From NCBI GenBank assembly GCA_011037195.1, contig JAAEAF010014501.1:51817-115816 (forward strand): 64,000 nucleotides of DNA, given 5' to 3'. Positions within the stretch are counted from its first letter, which is position 1; each line of letters begins with the position of its first letter. The notes under the pieces are model-generated. The model was not told where the DNA came from and did no database searches. It saw nothing but the letters and a program-made list of their open reading frames with translations. The DNA is from Triatoma infestans (taxonomy: Eukaryota > Arthropoda > Insecta > Hemiptera > Reduviidae). The translations under genes were made by a program, and so were the position numbers. Of the stretch, positions 42,490-52,376 are shown piece after piece.

Positions 42490-45400
42490 GTAAGTATTTG
42501 CTATGAATATTAATATTTTTATTAAAATTTGAACAGATGTAAAATTTATTGATTTATAACTAATCAAGAAAATGAGATAATTACATTTTTTATGCGGATA
42601 TTTAATTTATTTTACCTCTTGTAAAAGTAAAGTAAAGTAATGCCTATTTTGTCAGGCGAGCTTAACGTCCACAACTACCAAATTAGGTGTCGTGAACGGG
42701 CGGAAGCACATACTTTACTATTAACATTTTTTTACGAATATAAAATTAAGCAGTTATACGCGGGATTCGAACTGGGGATCTCCAAGTTACAAGTCCATGC
42801 TCATAACCACTACACCAACACCCGCCCCTATTGCGAAGAGCTCCTGTATGCAAAGAAAGATCTGCAGTTACACTTTTTTTTATTTTCTCTTACTAATAAA
42901 TTACGATCATGCCACCAAACTTCTTTAAATGAACTCTCTCGGGACAAGTCATAGATCTCTCTGTATTTATTAGTTAGTGTAACGAATTTCATTAAATTCG
43001 TCCTTATTTTTATGGAGAAAATTGTAAAAAAAAAAAAAAAAAAAAACGGAATTCCGGTCAATCAATTTGTCCAAACTCGTAATTTTTTGGCAACATATTT
43101 GATTTCAGTTGATAGAATTATATATTAAATTAAAATAACACTTTTTAGAAAAAAAACATAACTCCACCTCGCCACCCCAAAAAAAAAGGCTCTCTAAACT
43201 GAATTTTCACGGAGAAATGTTTTCAAATCGATCAAATAGCATTTTAGAGGTTACCTTAACCCCACACTTCCATCAAAAGTGCCCTTAAATGAATTTCCCC
43301 CCGGGAGAAATATTTCAAATAAAATCTGTAGCTCTTTTATAGGTATTATAGTTGATATACCAGGATTAAACAGAATCATTGGAGCCACCATTTTTTGAGA
43401 AAATCTCCAAAAATCTGGGGAAAAAAAAAACCTTTAATAATGTGGCACTTCCGGATGATTTATTTTGCCCGAAATTCTTCGTGTCTGAGGCGGGGGTAGT
43501 ACCTAAGCGCAATGCCAAGTTTAAACTTTTTGCAACTTTTCGTTTTTTTAGAAATTCTTTTCAAACACATCCACAAACACACATATCATTTTCTAAAAAC
43601 CACTTTTTTGGACCTTTCGGGAGCCTCAAGACGTGTATTTCTGGTGAAAACTCAATTTTGAAAATGTGGCATGATCGCAATACTTCCTCTTACTATTTCA
43701 TTATTAAGAGAAAGAAATATGTATAGATATGACATTTAGCGAGTTCTGAGGCTTTTCCACATTAATGTCTCATCAACGCACTGTACGGTGGTGCTATCTG
43801 TTGGAACTTACGGGTACTAAATATTTATACCAAATTTCGACTTTAAGAAAATATTTGTCAACTTAAACTGGGAGAAAATGCAATAAGAAGAGGCCAAACA
43901 TTAACATATATATTTTCCATAAACATTTTAATTTCTTATTTTTACTTCCTCTTATTCCTAATAAGAGGAAGTATTGTAATCGTGTCAAATTTTCGATATC
44001 GAGTTTTCACTGGAAATTTCCATTTTGAGGTCCCCTGAGTTCAAAAAAAGTGGTTTTTAGAAAATGATCTGTGTGTGTGTGTGTATGTGAATAACATAAC
44101 TCAAAAACGAAAAATCATAGAAAGTTCAAATTTGATATTCCGTTCAGGTATCACCATGGGATCTGACAGTACGTTATCTGTCAAAATTCCTTAACCGGAA
44201 CCATCACTTTACTAGTTTTTTTTGTTGCGATTTTCTCAAAAATGGGTCCAACGATTTTCTTCAAACTTGATATATCAACTACATATATAAAGAGCTACAA
44301 CTTTTATTTGAAACATTTCTCCGTGAAAATTCATTTAAGGGTACTTTTAGGGGAGGGGTAGGGTTATGTTTTCTCTAAAGTGCTATCATAGTTGATTATA
44401 CAATTCTATCATCCAAACAAAATTAATTAGAAATAAATTGATGGCCAAAATTCCGTGTTTCAAGAAAATTAGTAAACCGGAAGTGCGCTTTTACTGAACA
44501 TTTTTCTTCAGTATCCGACGACTTTCATTAAATTTGGTTACACAAACTATAAAATTTATCTTATAATTTTGAGAACTGGAGTAAGAGAAAGTTGTGTGAG
44601 TGTTTCACACCAGATTTTTTAAAATTTTCTTAAGTTCCTTCAAAAGTCATTTTTTATCATGGTCCATTGTGTTATTCAGTGGAAAAAGTCACGTACCGCT
44701 TTTCAAAAATATGTTTTAATTCTATAAAATAATATGACAAAGGAAAACATTTTGAGGAAAAGATGAGCCCCTTCAATATAACATTCACTTTTTTAGATTT
44801 AAGGGTGTAACAATAAAGATGTAAATATAAGCGTTTTTCATCTTGCAATCCAAAAATGGTTTGTTGTGGTGGTTGGTTCCGCAGAGCTGGAAAGCATCAG
44901 ATACATTTTCCGGGATAACCTGCTTCATTTTGTGGTCATCGACCAGTTTCGAGCGTTCGCCCATCTTCAGGATCCGTTTTTCAGACAGTGTGATAACACA
45001 GACTTGCACAGAGCAAATTCAGTTTATACACTCTGTGTATAAACTGTGTATAAACTCTGTATAAAAGAGTGTATAAACTGAACCGGATGGGCAAACGCCC
45101 GAAACCGGTCGATGACTACAAAATGAAGCAGGCTATCACGGAAAATGTCTCTGATGCAAAAATGGTTTGTTTACTCATCTAGTAAGCTTACTCCTCGAAA
45201 TACAGACCATCATTTTCTACGACTTGAACCCATCTATGAGCCAAAAATTCGATGTTGTCGTGTCCTTGTTAGCTTGTTTCACCTATACCTGCTCCATTTA
45301 CATAATATGTTTCACTACCCTGAACAGGTTAATTCTGTTCTAAGTTCCAAACTTCTTTCACTTGGAAACTTATCATACGCTTTTTTCAAATCTACGAAAG

Positions 45401-48400
45401 CTAAATGTAGTCATTTATTTATTTATTTACATTCCTGTCTGGTTATATAAATATTGTCCGGGCAAAATTTTTCTGCCATGAATCTATTTCTGACCTTCCA
45501 AATTTTTACATTCTACATTCAAGTTATAAAGTTGAAAATTGTTTAATATTTGATTGTTATTTCTAGCTAAAACATGGAAGACGTGTAAAAAAGGATCCCC
45601 AGAAATGAATGAATGTCTAAAAAAGGCCATTGAAGAAGCGATCCATGAACTGGCTGATGGTAAAAAAATTATCTTGTTGTCGCATGTAAAATTTAAATTG
45701 TTGGCCCCCCAGCCAACAAAAACATTGTGCATATTTTATTAAAAACGGCCAAATGTAATTATTGTTTAAATTGTTAAGGTGTTTAGGATTTAGATCTGTT
45801 ACGGAGACTAATTTGGAATGAAATGTTACTTTCTTTTTTTTTTGGAGGGTGGCCCAATGCAGTGCGACCTTACGATCTATCGTGCTATGCCCCCTGGATG
45901 CCGCAGGCTGCCCACAGCACCCAAACAGATTTCCCAGGCGAACAACGGCTACAACACCTCAATCAGGTTAAGATCCCTAAGGAATCCTAATAACCTGACG
46001 GGCTCCTAGGGAGGGTATATTCCCCTCCTCCTCCTGATAACTACCCAGGTTCTTAAATCTACTCTGAGTGGCAGCCTTGCAGTCTGTTAAGAGATATAAT
46101 AAAGTTTCCTCCATCTCCCCACAGAATCTGCATGTGCTGACACTCTCCAAACTCAACTTCGTGACAGTTGCCCAGTGAGGTAACCCATAAGAACGTGAGT
46201 TTATTCTTACTCAGGCCGATCCAGGCCTCCGATCTCCGTTGGTTATATAATTTCCCAGGCAGATCTTGGCCTGCCGCAGTCCGGGGAGGAAGTTCCAGAG
46301 TTAAGACCTCTTTACCTCTTCCTCCTCCTTCCCTAAGTTCTTCCAAGAGAAACTGGTCGCCTCCACAAAAAGGTTCAGGTCCTAGGTGCGGGAATGTATT
46401 ACCTATCTTTGCCAAAGCGTCGGCCATCACGTTCTCTTCAATGCCAACATGCCCTGACACCTACCAAAGGGTAATTTTATTCCTCCTGCCTGGATCATTA
46501 AGTTTACCTTGGCATTCCCAAATCATTTTAGAGCTGATGACAAAAGCGCTGCCTGGCTGTCGGAAAGGATTACAATTTCCTGATATCTATAACCCCTATC
46601 GAGGTTAAATTGAACGCATCTTCGACATTTTACTTAAACACAATTATTTAAATTAAAAAATAAAAAAAGAAAAAGAAATTACTTACGGTACTTACAATAA
46701 TTCAGTATTTATTGGTTACATAAAATGTTAAACGAAACCTATATATCATTCTATGAATAGAAAGGTATATGTACAAACTCTTCCCATCTACGTGTACAAA
46801 AGTTAGAATTTTTGTGTTGTGATTGGATCCGCAAAGCTGTAAAAGCATCAGAGATATTTTCCGTGACAAGCCTGCTTCTTTTTTGTGGTCATCGACCTGT
46901 TTTGGGGCATTCGCCCGTCATCAAGGATGCTTTTTGTCAAACATTGTGATAACATAGATTTGCACAGAGCAAATTTTAGTTGATACATATTATCACATTG
47001 TTTGACAAAAAGCATCCTGATGATGGGCGAACGCTCGAAACCGGTCCATGACCACAAAAAGAAGCAGGTAGGAATTTTCTTGTATGAAATAAGTGAATAA
47101 CTGAAATCGTAAAACAATATTTTTTTTATAATTTCAGGTAATCCATCGTTAGGTGTCTTGCCAATGGATCCATTCCATTTTGACGCCATTACTATCGATC
47201 AAGGCCATGGACCTGTCAGTATTAAACTTGATTATAACGATCTTGATGTAACTGGAGTGAAGGATATTGTCATTAAAGATGTTAAGTAAGTTTTTATAGT
47301 TGTATTTTTATAGTTTGTAAAAAAATAAAAAAAAGTATAAAATGAATTTCCTAAAGGCTATAAAAAAGATTTTTCGTCCTATATATACTCACTATAAGAC
47401 AGGATTATTTCGGGCAGCTAATTATAAATTTTATAAGAATGGTCATTGAAACATGTATATAACTGACAAAAAATATTCAAATTTAATTTTTCACTTCTTT
47501 TTCATGATCACCATTTTAGGTTCATAAATCAGGACGTTCACAAGATTTGATTATTACTTTCTCTAACTCCCTAGTAAGAGGAAGTATTGTAATCGTGTCA
47601 AATTTTCAATATCGAATTTTCACCAGAAATATCCGTTTTGAGGTCCCCTGAATCCAAAAAAGTGATTTTTAGAAAATGATCTGTGAGTGTATGTATGTAT
47701 GTATGTATGTGAACAGCATAGCTCAAAAACGAAAAATCGTAGAAAGTTTAAATTTGATATTCCGTTTGGGTATCACCATTAAAATCTTAATTTATAATAT
47801 AATACAAGGTTAATTACACTTGACATATAGTATATTTACCTGCCATAAATGTGCATTTATTTATTAATTTGATATTAAAGTAATTATTAAAAAATAATTG
47901 AATTATAATATTCCATAATAATATATTATTAAAACAAAAAAAATTGACCTAATCAATTAAGCCTATAGCTTACTGAGCCTTAAACGAAGGGATATGAGGC
48001 TAATAGTGGGTTTACTAACAAGGCATTGCAGGCTGAATAGGCACATGCACCATTTACTACTTGCAGACAACGCATTATGCCGTTTCTGCAGGTCCGAGGA
48101 GGAAATCCCGGTAGACATCCTTTGTGAGTTTGCCGGACTGGCGAGAAAAAGGTTTCTTCAACTGAGGACGCCACGAGCTTCATGACGGAGCCACTTTCAG
48201 CTTTGCTAGGCCTGATTAAGAGAGCAAAGCTGAAGTATGCTATAAATCCAGGGGAACAACAATAGACCTCTCAATGAATGTCGCAGTGGAATGAGGCGTG
48301 GCCCTCCCCAATCTAATCTAATCTAATCTAAGCCTATAGCTTTCATTTCTGATCTTAAACCATTTCATTTCAGAATTAAAGTCCTTACAACTTTAATGCC

Positions 48401-48633
48401 AGAGTAAACCACCTTGCAATTTAGTACCCAGTATTAAATCGTCTCAAAATACAACAAGAAAAATAAATGAAAAATTAATAATTCCATTTTTTGTTTTGCC
48501 AGAAATGATTGGAAAGAGATGCACCTTGACACAATGATTCCAACAAAACTGGTTTTGGACGGAAAATACAAAATCGATGGGAAGATACTTATGTTGCCAA
48601 TCAGTGGTGAAGGACATTGCAAAATTGTGTTCA
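42417..48633 (+). CDS. takeout/JHBP-family gene 2 (3' exons not seen)
   Basis: Spliced coding region join(42417-42489, 45567-45659, 47138-47285, 48503-48633), all with GT-AG introns and frame kept. The product begins with a signal peptide, then PKTWKTCKKGSPEMNEC with the two family cysteines, GNPSLGVLPMDPFHFDAITI, DQGHGPVSIKLDYNDLDVTG and a GKILMLPISGEGHCKIVF strand, so it is a secreted lipid-carrier-type takeout protein. About 114 residues are seen. The exon matching gene 1 exon 5 and the C-terminal exon were not found before the right edge; they may lie beyond it or be lost. Introns are full of LINE, Penelope-like, SINE and HINE-like insertions. No disabling change is seen in the exons present. 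Confidence 0.83.
42621..42835 (-). mobile_element. SINE family 2 copy (minus)
   Basis: AAAGTAAAGTAATGCC at left, GCGAGCTTAACGTCC, ATTAGGTGTCGTGAACG, then CGCGGGATTCGAACTGGG (reversed B box) and ATAACCACTACACCAACACC (reversed A box). It matches the copy at 11563. In intron 1 of takeout gene 2. Confidence 0.85.
42880..43712 (-). repeat. HINE-like repeat copy (minus), diverged
   Basis: Reversed blocks GTGCCCTTAAATGAATTTCC, TTTGAGAAAATC, CACTTTTTTGGACC and GGTGAAAACTCAATTTTG, with TACTTCCTCTTACT near the right end and TTTTCTCTTACT near the left. The termini are decayed. Confidence 0.7.
43944..44614 (+). repeat. HINE-like repeat, complete copy with one internal unit
   Basis: 671 bp. The 5' hairpin is kept by paired changes (CTCTTATTCCTAATAAGAGG, where other copies have CTCTTACTCCTAGTAAGAGG). 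(TG)n is present. It ends GAGTAAGAGAAAGTTGTGTG then AGTGTTTCACACCAGA. In intron 1 of takeout gene 2. Confidence 0.92.
44866..45156. mobile_element. head-to-head pair of Penelope-like terminal repeats with 15-bp duplication
   Basis: Left half (minus strand) reads GGATCCTGAAGATGGGCGAA, CGCTCGAAACTGGTCGATGA; right half (plus strand) reads GATGGGCAAACGCCCGAAAC, CGGTCGATGACTACAAAATG. They meet around 45020-45060 in an ACTGTGTATAA-type repeat. CAAAAATGGTTTGTT flanks the unit at 44851-44865 and 45157-45171, so it inserted as a single 291-bp piece. No coding sequence. Confidence 0.75.
45180..45420 (-). pseudogene. small RT fragment, possibly RTE-type
   Basis: Minus strand gives TFAFVDLKKAYDKFPSERSL, resembling the RT block with the first catalytic Asp, followed by unrecognisable sequence. 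Very decayed. Confidence 0.35.
45567..45659 (+). CDS. takeout gene 2, exon 2
   Basis: 93 bp, acceptor TTCTAG, donor G|GTAAAA. KTWKTCKKGSPEMNECLKKA, then IEEAIHELAD. Same length and cysteine spacing as gene 1 exon 2. Confidence 0.85.
45840..46620 (-). mobile_element. R1/I-like LINE fragment (RNase H end)
   Basis: Minus-strand frames contain SGHVGIEENVMADALAKIGN (end of RNase H), LGPEPFCGGDQFLLEELREG and WIGLSKNKLTFLWVTSLGNC, then ECQHMQILWGDGGNFI. It is related to the copy at 5018 but diverged. In intron 2 of takeout gene 2. Confidence 0.65.
46810..47072. mobile_element. head-to-head pair of Penelope-like terminal repeats
   Basis: A minus-strand half (46830-46970) and plus-strand half (46985-47072) share GTTTGACAAAAAGCATCC and the hammerhead-like core in opposite orientations. 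The right half stops at AAGAAGCAGG. It lies just upstream of exon 3 of takeout gene 2 (ending 65 bp before it). Confidence 0.7.
47012..47050 (+). ncRNA. hammerhead-ribozyme-like motif in Penelope terminal repeat
   Basis: CTGATGA (47017-47023), an unpaired T, stem II GGGC/GCTC with loop GAAC, then GAAA, the self-complementary ACCGGT (47040-47045) as helix III for dimer formation, and C (47046) at the expected cleavage position. Flanking CATC could form a short helix I with the following bases (a perfect GATG in the copy at 45103, one mismatch here). Type I hammerheads with minimal helix III are known from Penelope-like elements. The extra T before stem II is non-canonical, so activity is uncertain. 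Confidence 0.5.
47138..47285 (+). CDS. takeout gene 2, exon 3
   Basis: 148 bp, acceptor TTTCAG, donor GTAAGT. NPSLGVLPMDPFHFDAITID, then QGHGPVSIKLDYNDLDVTGV and KDIVIKDVK. Identical length to gene 1 exon 3. Confidence 0.87.
47556..47780 (+). repeat. HINE-like repeat, 3'-truncated
   Basis: ACTTTCTCTAACTCCCTAGT, GTATTGTAATCGTGTCAAAT, (TATG)n microsatellite at 47691-47712 and GATATTCCGTTTGGGTATCA, then unrelated sequence. In intron 3 of takeout gene 2. Confidence 0.85.
47972..48328 (+). mobile_element. R1/I-like LINE 3' end with 14-bp target duplication
   Basis: MRLIVGLLTRHCRLNRHMHH, then LCRFCRSEEEIPVDILCEFA (zinc-knuckle-like end of ORF2) as at 5018-5876. The 3' UTR GTCGCAGTGGAATGAGG ends in (AATCT)n. 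TAAGCCTATAGCTT flanks it at 47958-47971 and 48329-48342. In intron 3 of takeout gene 2. Confidence 0.88.
48503..48633 (+). CDS. takeout gene 2, exon 4
   Basis: 131 bp, acceptor TTGCCAG, donor A|GTAAGT. NDWKEMHLDTMIPTKLVLDG, then KYKIDGKILMLPISGEGHCK and IVF. It keeps the extra cysteine seen in gene 1. Confidence 0.85.
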
Positions 48634-48892
48634 GTAAGTATAATGGATGTATATGTTACACAATTCAACTTTTTTTTTCTTTTTATTCCGAACATAATGG
48701 CATTTCATTAATAAGTGCAATAGGTCATAAAAAAAAAGAAGCTTGATATATAAACAATCACATGACTTTCTTTGTCTTACTGCATATTGTCCTGACATAA
48801 ATACAAAGGTCGTTGGGGAATAAATACCTATTATAACAACTCAGCTGAGCAGAAGCTAAGCTGTAGTAGTTATGTGTTTAGATGGGGTTCCT

Positions 48893-49382
48893 TGTAACGG
48901 AAAAACAGAGGTTTTTTTTAAACAAAGTATATTGATAAAATAATAAATTCTGTATTTTGTAAATTCAAATTTTGTTTAATAAACCATTATTATTATTGAT
49001 AAATAAAGTTTAGTCTTGATAGAGACTGGTGGTTATCCTCTTGAGGGAAAGAGCAACCTTAGTTCCTCCCAAAGTTGAAAACGTCCTCTTGAGGGAGAGT
49101 GCGAGTTCAGCAGATACACAGTTCTTAAGTATATTGGATTGCCAGCGCACTAGGGCCGGCTGTTCTTGGCGAACTCGCTCGTGGATGGCTAGTGCAACTT
49201 GATATATATATATGTTTGTGGAGAGTTGAGGGGCGTATTCGGTACTCATCGGTAGCGTTCGGCTCTGCTCGGCTGGTGTATTGGGTGTTACATTGGATAT
49301 TGTTTGTAGAGAGCTGGGAGGGCGTATTCGGTATTCATCGGTAGCGTTCGGCTCTGCTCGGCTGGTGTATTGGGTTGTTACA
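48893..49382 (-). mobile_element. possible LTR or leader with internal tandem duplication
   Basis: On the minus strand it begins TGTAACAACCCAATACACCA and ends TTCCGTTACA, which is LTR-like, but the outer 4-bp flanks (ATAC, TCCT) do not match. Inside, a block of about 95 bp (CGTATTCGGTACTCATCGGT and neighbours) is present twice in tandem at 49213-49300 and 49306-49382. Confidence 0.4.
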
Positions 49383-49849
49383 ATACTTATTAACTTTGGC
49401 AGCAAAAGATGATTATATTCCAGCTCAGTAGAACGCACCAATTGAACGCTGAACCAACTGCGCATAACACTTCAAATTTAACAAGGAGTTGTTATATTGT
49501 ACGCTTGTCCTTTCTGGAATATCACTAGCAGGACCAATATTGATTGTATTCAGTTTGTATACAAGTTTCTAAGGTTAGCAACAAACATGCCACAATAAAT
49601 AAGAATTACTGATTTACATGAATCCTTGTCAAATGAACAAAGTGTACAAACTATTTTCTTCTCAAAATCCAAAAGTTTTTTGCCTTAGCCTACCTTAGCA
49701 GTAACCCGCTGTGCAGAAATATAATAGACTATGATATTGAGGTTCATGTAAAAGCATTGGAGAGTGAAAAAGCAGTCTTCTAAAGTGAGCATATTGCTAG
49801 GGGTTTCTTTTTTTTTTTTTTTTTTAATTAAAGTTTCCCCTTAATTGCC

Positions 49850-50110
49850 CTCACGCGTTAGTCTAGTGGCTAGCGCACTTGCCTTTCGTAAGAGAATTGA
49901 GGGTTCGATTCCCGTGAGGGCAAAGTCAGCGTTGACCCAGCATCGTGTTAAAAAGTAGGAGCTACAGTTAGTAGCGCCCTAGGTAGCGAAGGCCGGAACT
50001 AAACGGGAAGGTGGGAACTACGACGTGCTTGACACACGCCCCCTCCTATTCAAATTGCCGTCTGGTAGGTCTTGGCCCTTTATAGGCTGTTGCACCATAG
50101 AGTTCTTTTC
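49850..50110 (+). mobile_element. SINE family 3, full copy with tRNA-like head
   Basis: GCCCTCA and TGAGGGC (49848-49922) can pair as an acceptor stem; TTAGTCTAGTGGCTAGCGC is the D-arm/A-box region and GGTTCGATTCCCG the T-arm/B box. The body continues CAAAGTCAGCGTTGACCCAG to TGTTGCACCATAGA, as in the split copy at 25942. A T-rich stretch precedes it. Confidence 0.85.
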
Positions 50111-50152
50111 CCCTTAATTTACGTAGAATCCTTAAATTAATATTAAGTAAAT

Positions 50153-50580
50153 TGTAAATATGACAGGAAAGTTATTAAAAAAACTATACATATATATATA
50201 TATATATATATGAGAAGGAGAGAGAATTAGAGAGAATGAATTTAAGAATAAGATAGAAATAAACTAAATTCTATACTGAACATTTATAATAAATAGAAAC
50301 ACACAAACTGCAAGGACTTTTACAGTTAAATAAGAAGTTAAGTAGCGAGATAATAATAAATAGCCAAGTAAGTAAGATAGGAAATAAGGTAGGTTGCTGA
50401 CTGGATGTACTGTTGTAAAAACTGTGCTGAACTGTTCTGCTATCGCTCTATTTATATGAATCGAATTCTCCCACCCTAGTCTTCTGACCTAGGTGGAGAG
50501 TAATTAACGTTTTATTCTATTTATGTCTGCTTCTTAGCTCTTCGGATCCTATGATTATTTATGATTCAGATTCCATTACA
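50153..50580 (+). mobile_element. possible solo LTR
   Basis: TGTAAATATGACAGG at left and CAGATTCCATTACA at right have LTR-like ends, and there is an imperfect CCTAG palindrome near 50485. Flanking bases do not form a clear duplication, and a (TA)n run lies inside. Confidence 0.3.
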
Positions 50581-50777
50581 ATATATTTTTTTTAAATAAA
50601 GTGTTTTATGTCTATGGAGAGGCAAAATGATGTATAAAATACATAGCGCTGTTCTGTGGTTGAAATAAGAAGTATGATACTATCAGCGCTATCTATGAGA
50701 ATGTTATAAAATTTCCATGAAGATACATACATATATAATGCAAACAGACAGACAATTCGCTAAAAAAAAACATTTTT

Positions 50778-51494
50778 ACTTTCTCTTACTCCTAGTAAGA
50801 GGAAGTATTGTAATCGTGTCAAATTTTCGATATCGAGTTTTCACCGGAAATATCCGTTTTGAGGTCCCCTGAGTCCAAAAAAGTGGTTTTTAGCGAATGG
50901 TCTGTGTGTGTGGGTGTGTGTGTGTGTGTGTGTGTGTGTGTCTGTGTGTGTGTATGTATGTGAACAGCATAGCTCAAAAACGAAAAATCGTAGAAAGTTC
51001 AAACTTGATATTACGTTTAGGTATCACCATGGGATCTGGCGGTGCGTTATGTGTCAATATTCCTCAACCGGAAGTACCACTTTACTAGTTGTTTTTTTTA
51101 CGTTTTTGCAATTTTCTCAAAAATGGCTCGAAGATTTTCTTTAAACTTGATATATCAACTACACATACAAAGAGCTACAACTTTTATTTGAAACATTTCT
51201 CCAGGAAAATTCATTTAAGGGCACTGCTGGGGGAGGGGTGGGGTTATTTTTCTCTAAAGTGCTATCACAGTTGATTATACAATTGTATCATCCAAACAAA
51301 ATTAATTAGAAATAAATACATGGCCAAAATTTCGAGTTTCAAGAAAATTAGTAAACCGGAAGTGCGCTTTTCCTGAACAATTTTTTCAGTTTTCGACGAA
51401 TCTTATTAAATTTGGTACACAAACTATAAAAGCTGTCAATTGATAATTTGGAGAACTGGTGTAAGAGAAAGTTGTGTGAGTGTTTCACACCAGA
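50778..51494 (+). repeat. HINE-like repeat, complete copy with one internal unit
   Basis: 717 bp: ACTTTCTCTTACTCCTAGTA at the start, (TG)n at 50901-50952, CCGGAAGT at 51068 and 51356 (one unit), end GTGTGAGTGTTTCACACCAG then A. T on both sides. The clearest reference copy. Confidence 0.93.
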
Positions 51495-51499
51495 TTTTT

Positions 51500-52370
51500 T
51501 TTTTCCATATTTATCCAACCACAAAATAGGAATTTCCTTTGCAAATTAATTATTATTTTTTTTTTATATTTGACAAGGTCACATATACTTTATATTACGA
51601 CTGAGTAAAATGGTTGTAAGGTTATGTTTCTTTCAAGGAATAAAAAAAAAAGAAAAAAAAAAGTGCATTATATGTTATTTTAGTAAGTACAATAAAATAA
51701 AGAACTCATTTATGTTTAATTTAAGGTAGTTAAAAAATATTAAATGCATTAAGCCATTATTTTTATTAAATATTCCATTAAATAAATCATCATCAATTAA
51801 ATTGTCCTGCTCCTCTACTTAAATAACATCCGGTTTATAATTTAATTGTTTACATCTATCAGCTATATATATTTTTTATTTTTTTTTTATTTTTACATAA
51901 TCATTAATAGCTAATGGGTGTAATGATTTTTTTTCTTTTTTGTTTTTTGAAATTTTATTTTCTCTTATGATTAACACAATGACTGGCTGGTTTTTTTTCT
52001 CTCAGAATTTTTTTTCTTTAATTCGTTCGAATTTTTTTTAAATTCCTAAAACCTTTTCAAAGACTATTATTAAATAAATAAATATAAATTACTGTGTCTC
52101 TCTCTTTGTCGGCTTGTCCCATCAGCATCACGATAAAACCACTGATGGATTTTTTTTTTTTTTTTTAGCGGGGATGCTTCATTAATTAAAAAAAAAAAAA
52201 TTACTATAGAAACATCATGACATCATGGTTATTACCCTGTTAGAAATTGCACATAAAACTAAATACAATTTTATAATATGCGCACCACACATGTCTTGAA
52301 AAGTTTTTTTTTTAAGTTGTAGAAATAAAAAATTCCAATCAACTTTTTCAATTTCAAATTGGACCACGTA
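51500..52370. other. very AT-rich intergenic sequence
   Basis: Mostly A/T runs; no gene or repeat family recognised. Confidence 0.4.
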
Positions 52371-52376
52371 ATTTTT

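Noticed and set aside
45554..45742. 62-codon open frame starting with Met around takeout gene 2 exon 2
   Set aside because: Only 45567-45659 is coding; the frame reads through both splice sites. The acceptor and donor match those of gene 1 exon 2.
49205..49385. A coding repeat protein
   Set aside because: The frame is open only by chance across two tandem units; no start context or homologous copy supports a gene.
49848..49924. A possible functional tRNA gene
   Set aside because: It folds like a tRNA head but is continuous with the SINE family 3 body, which is also present without its head at 25942-27048, so it is annotated as a SINE.
50897..51144. Cysteine/valine-rich open frames in the HINE-like repeat
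   Set aside because: They come from the (TG)n microsatellite (CVCVCV) and are not conserved between copies.
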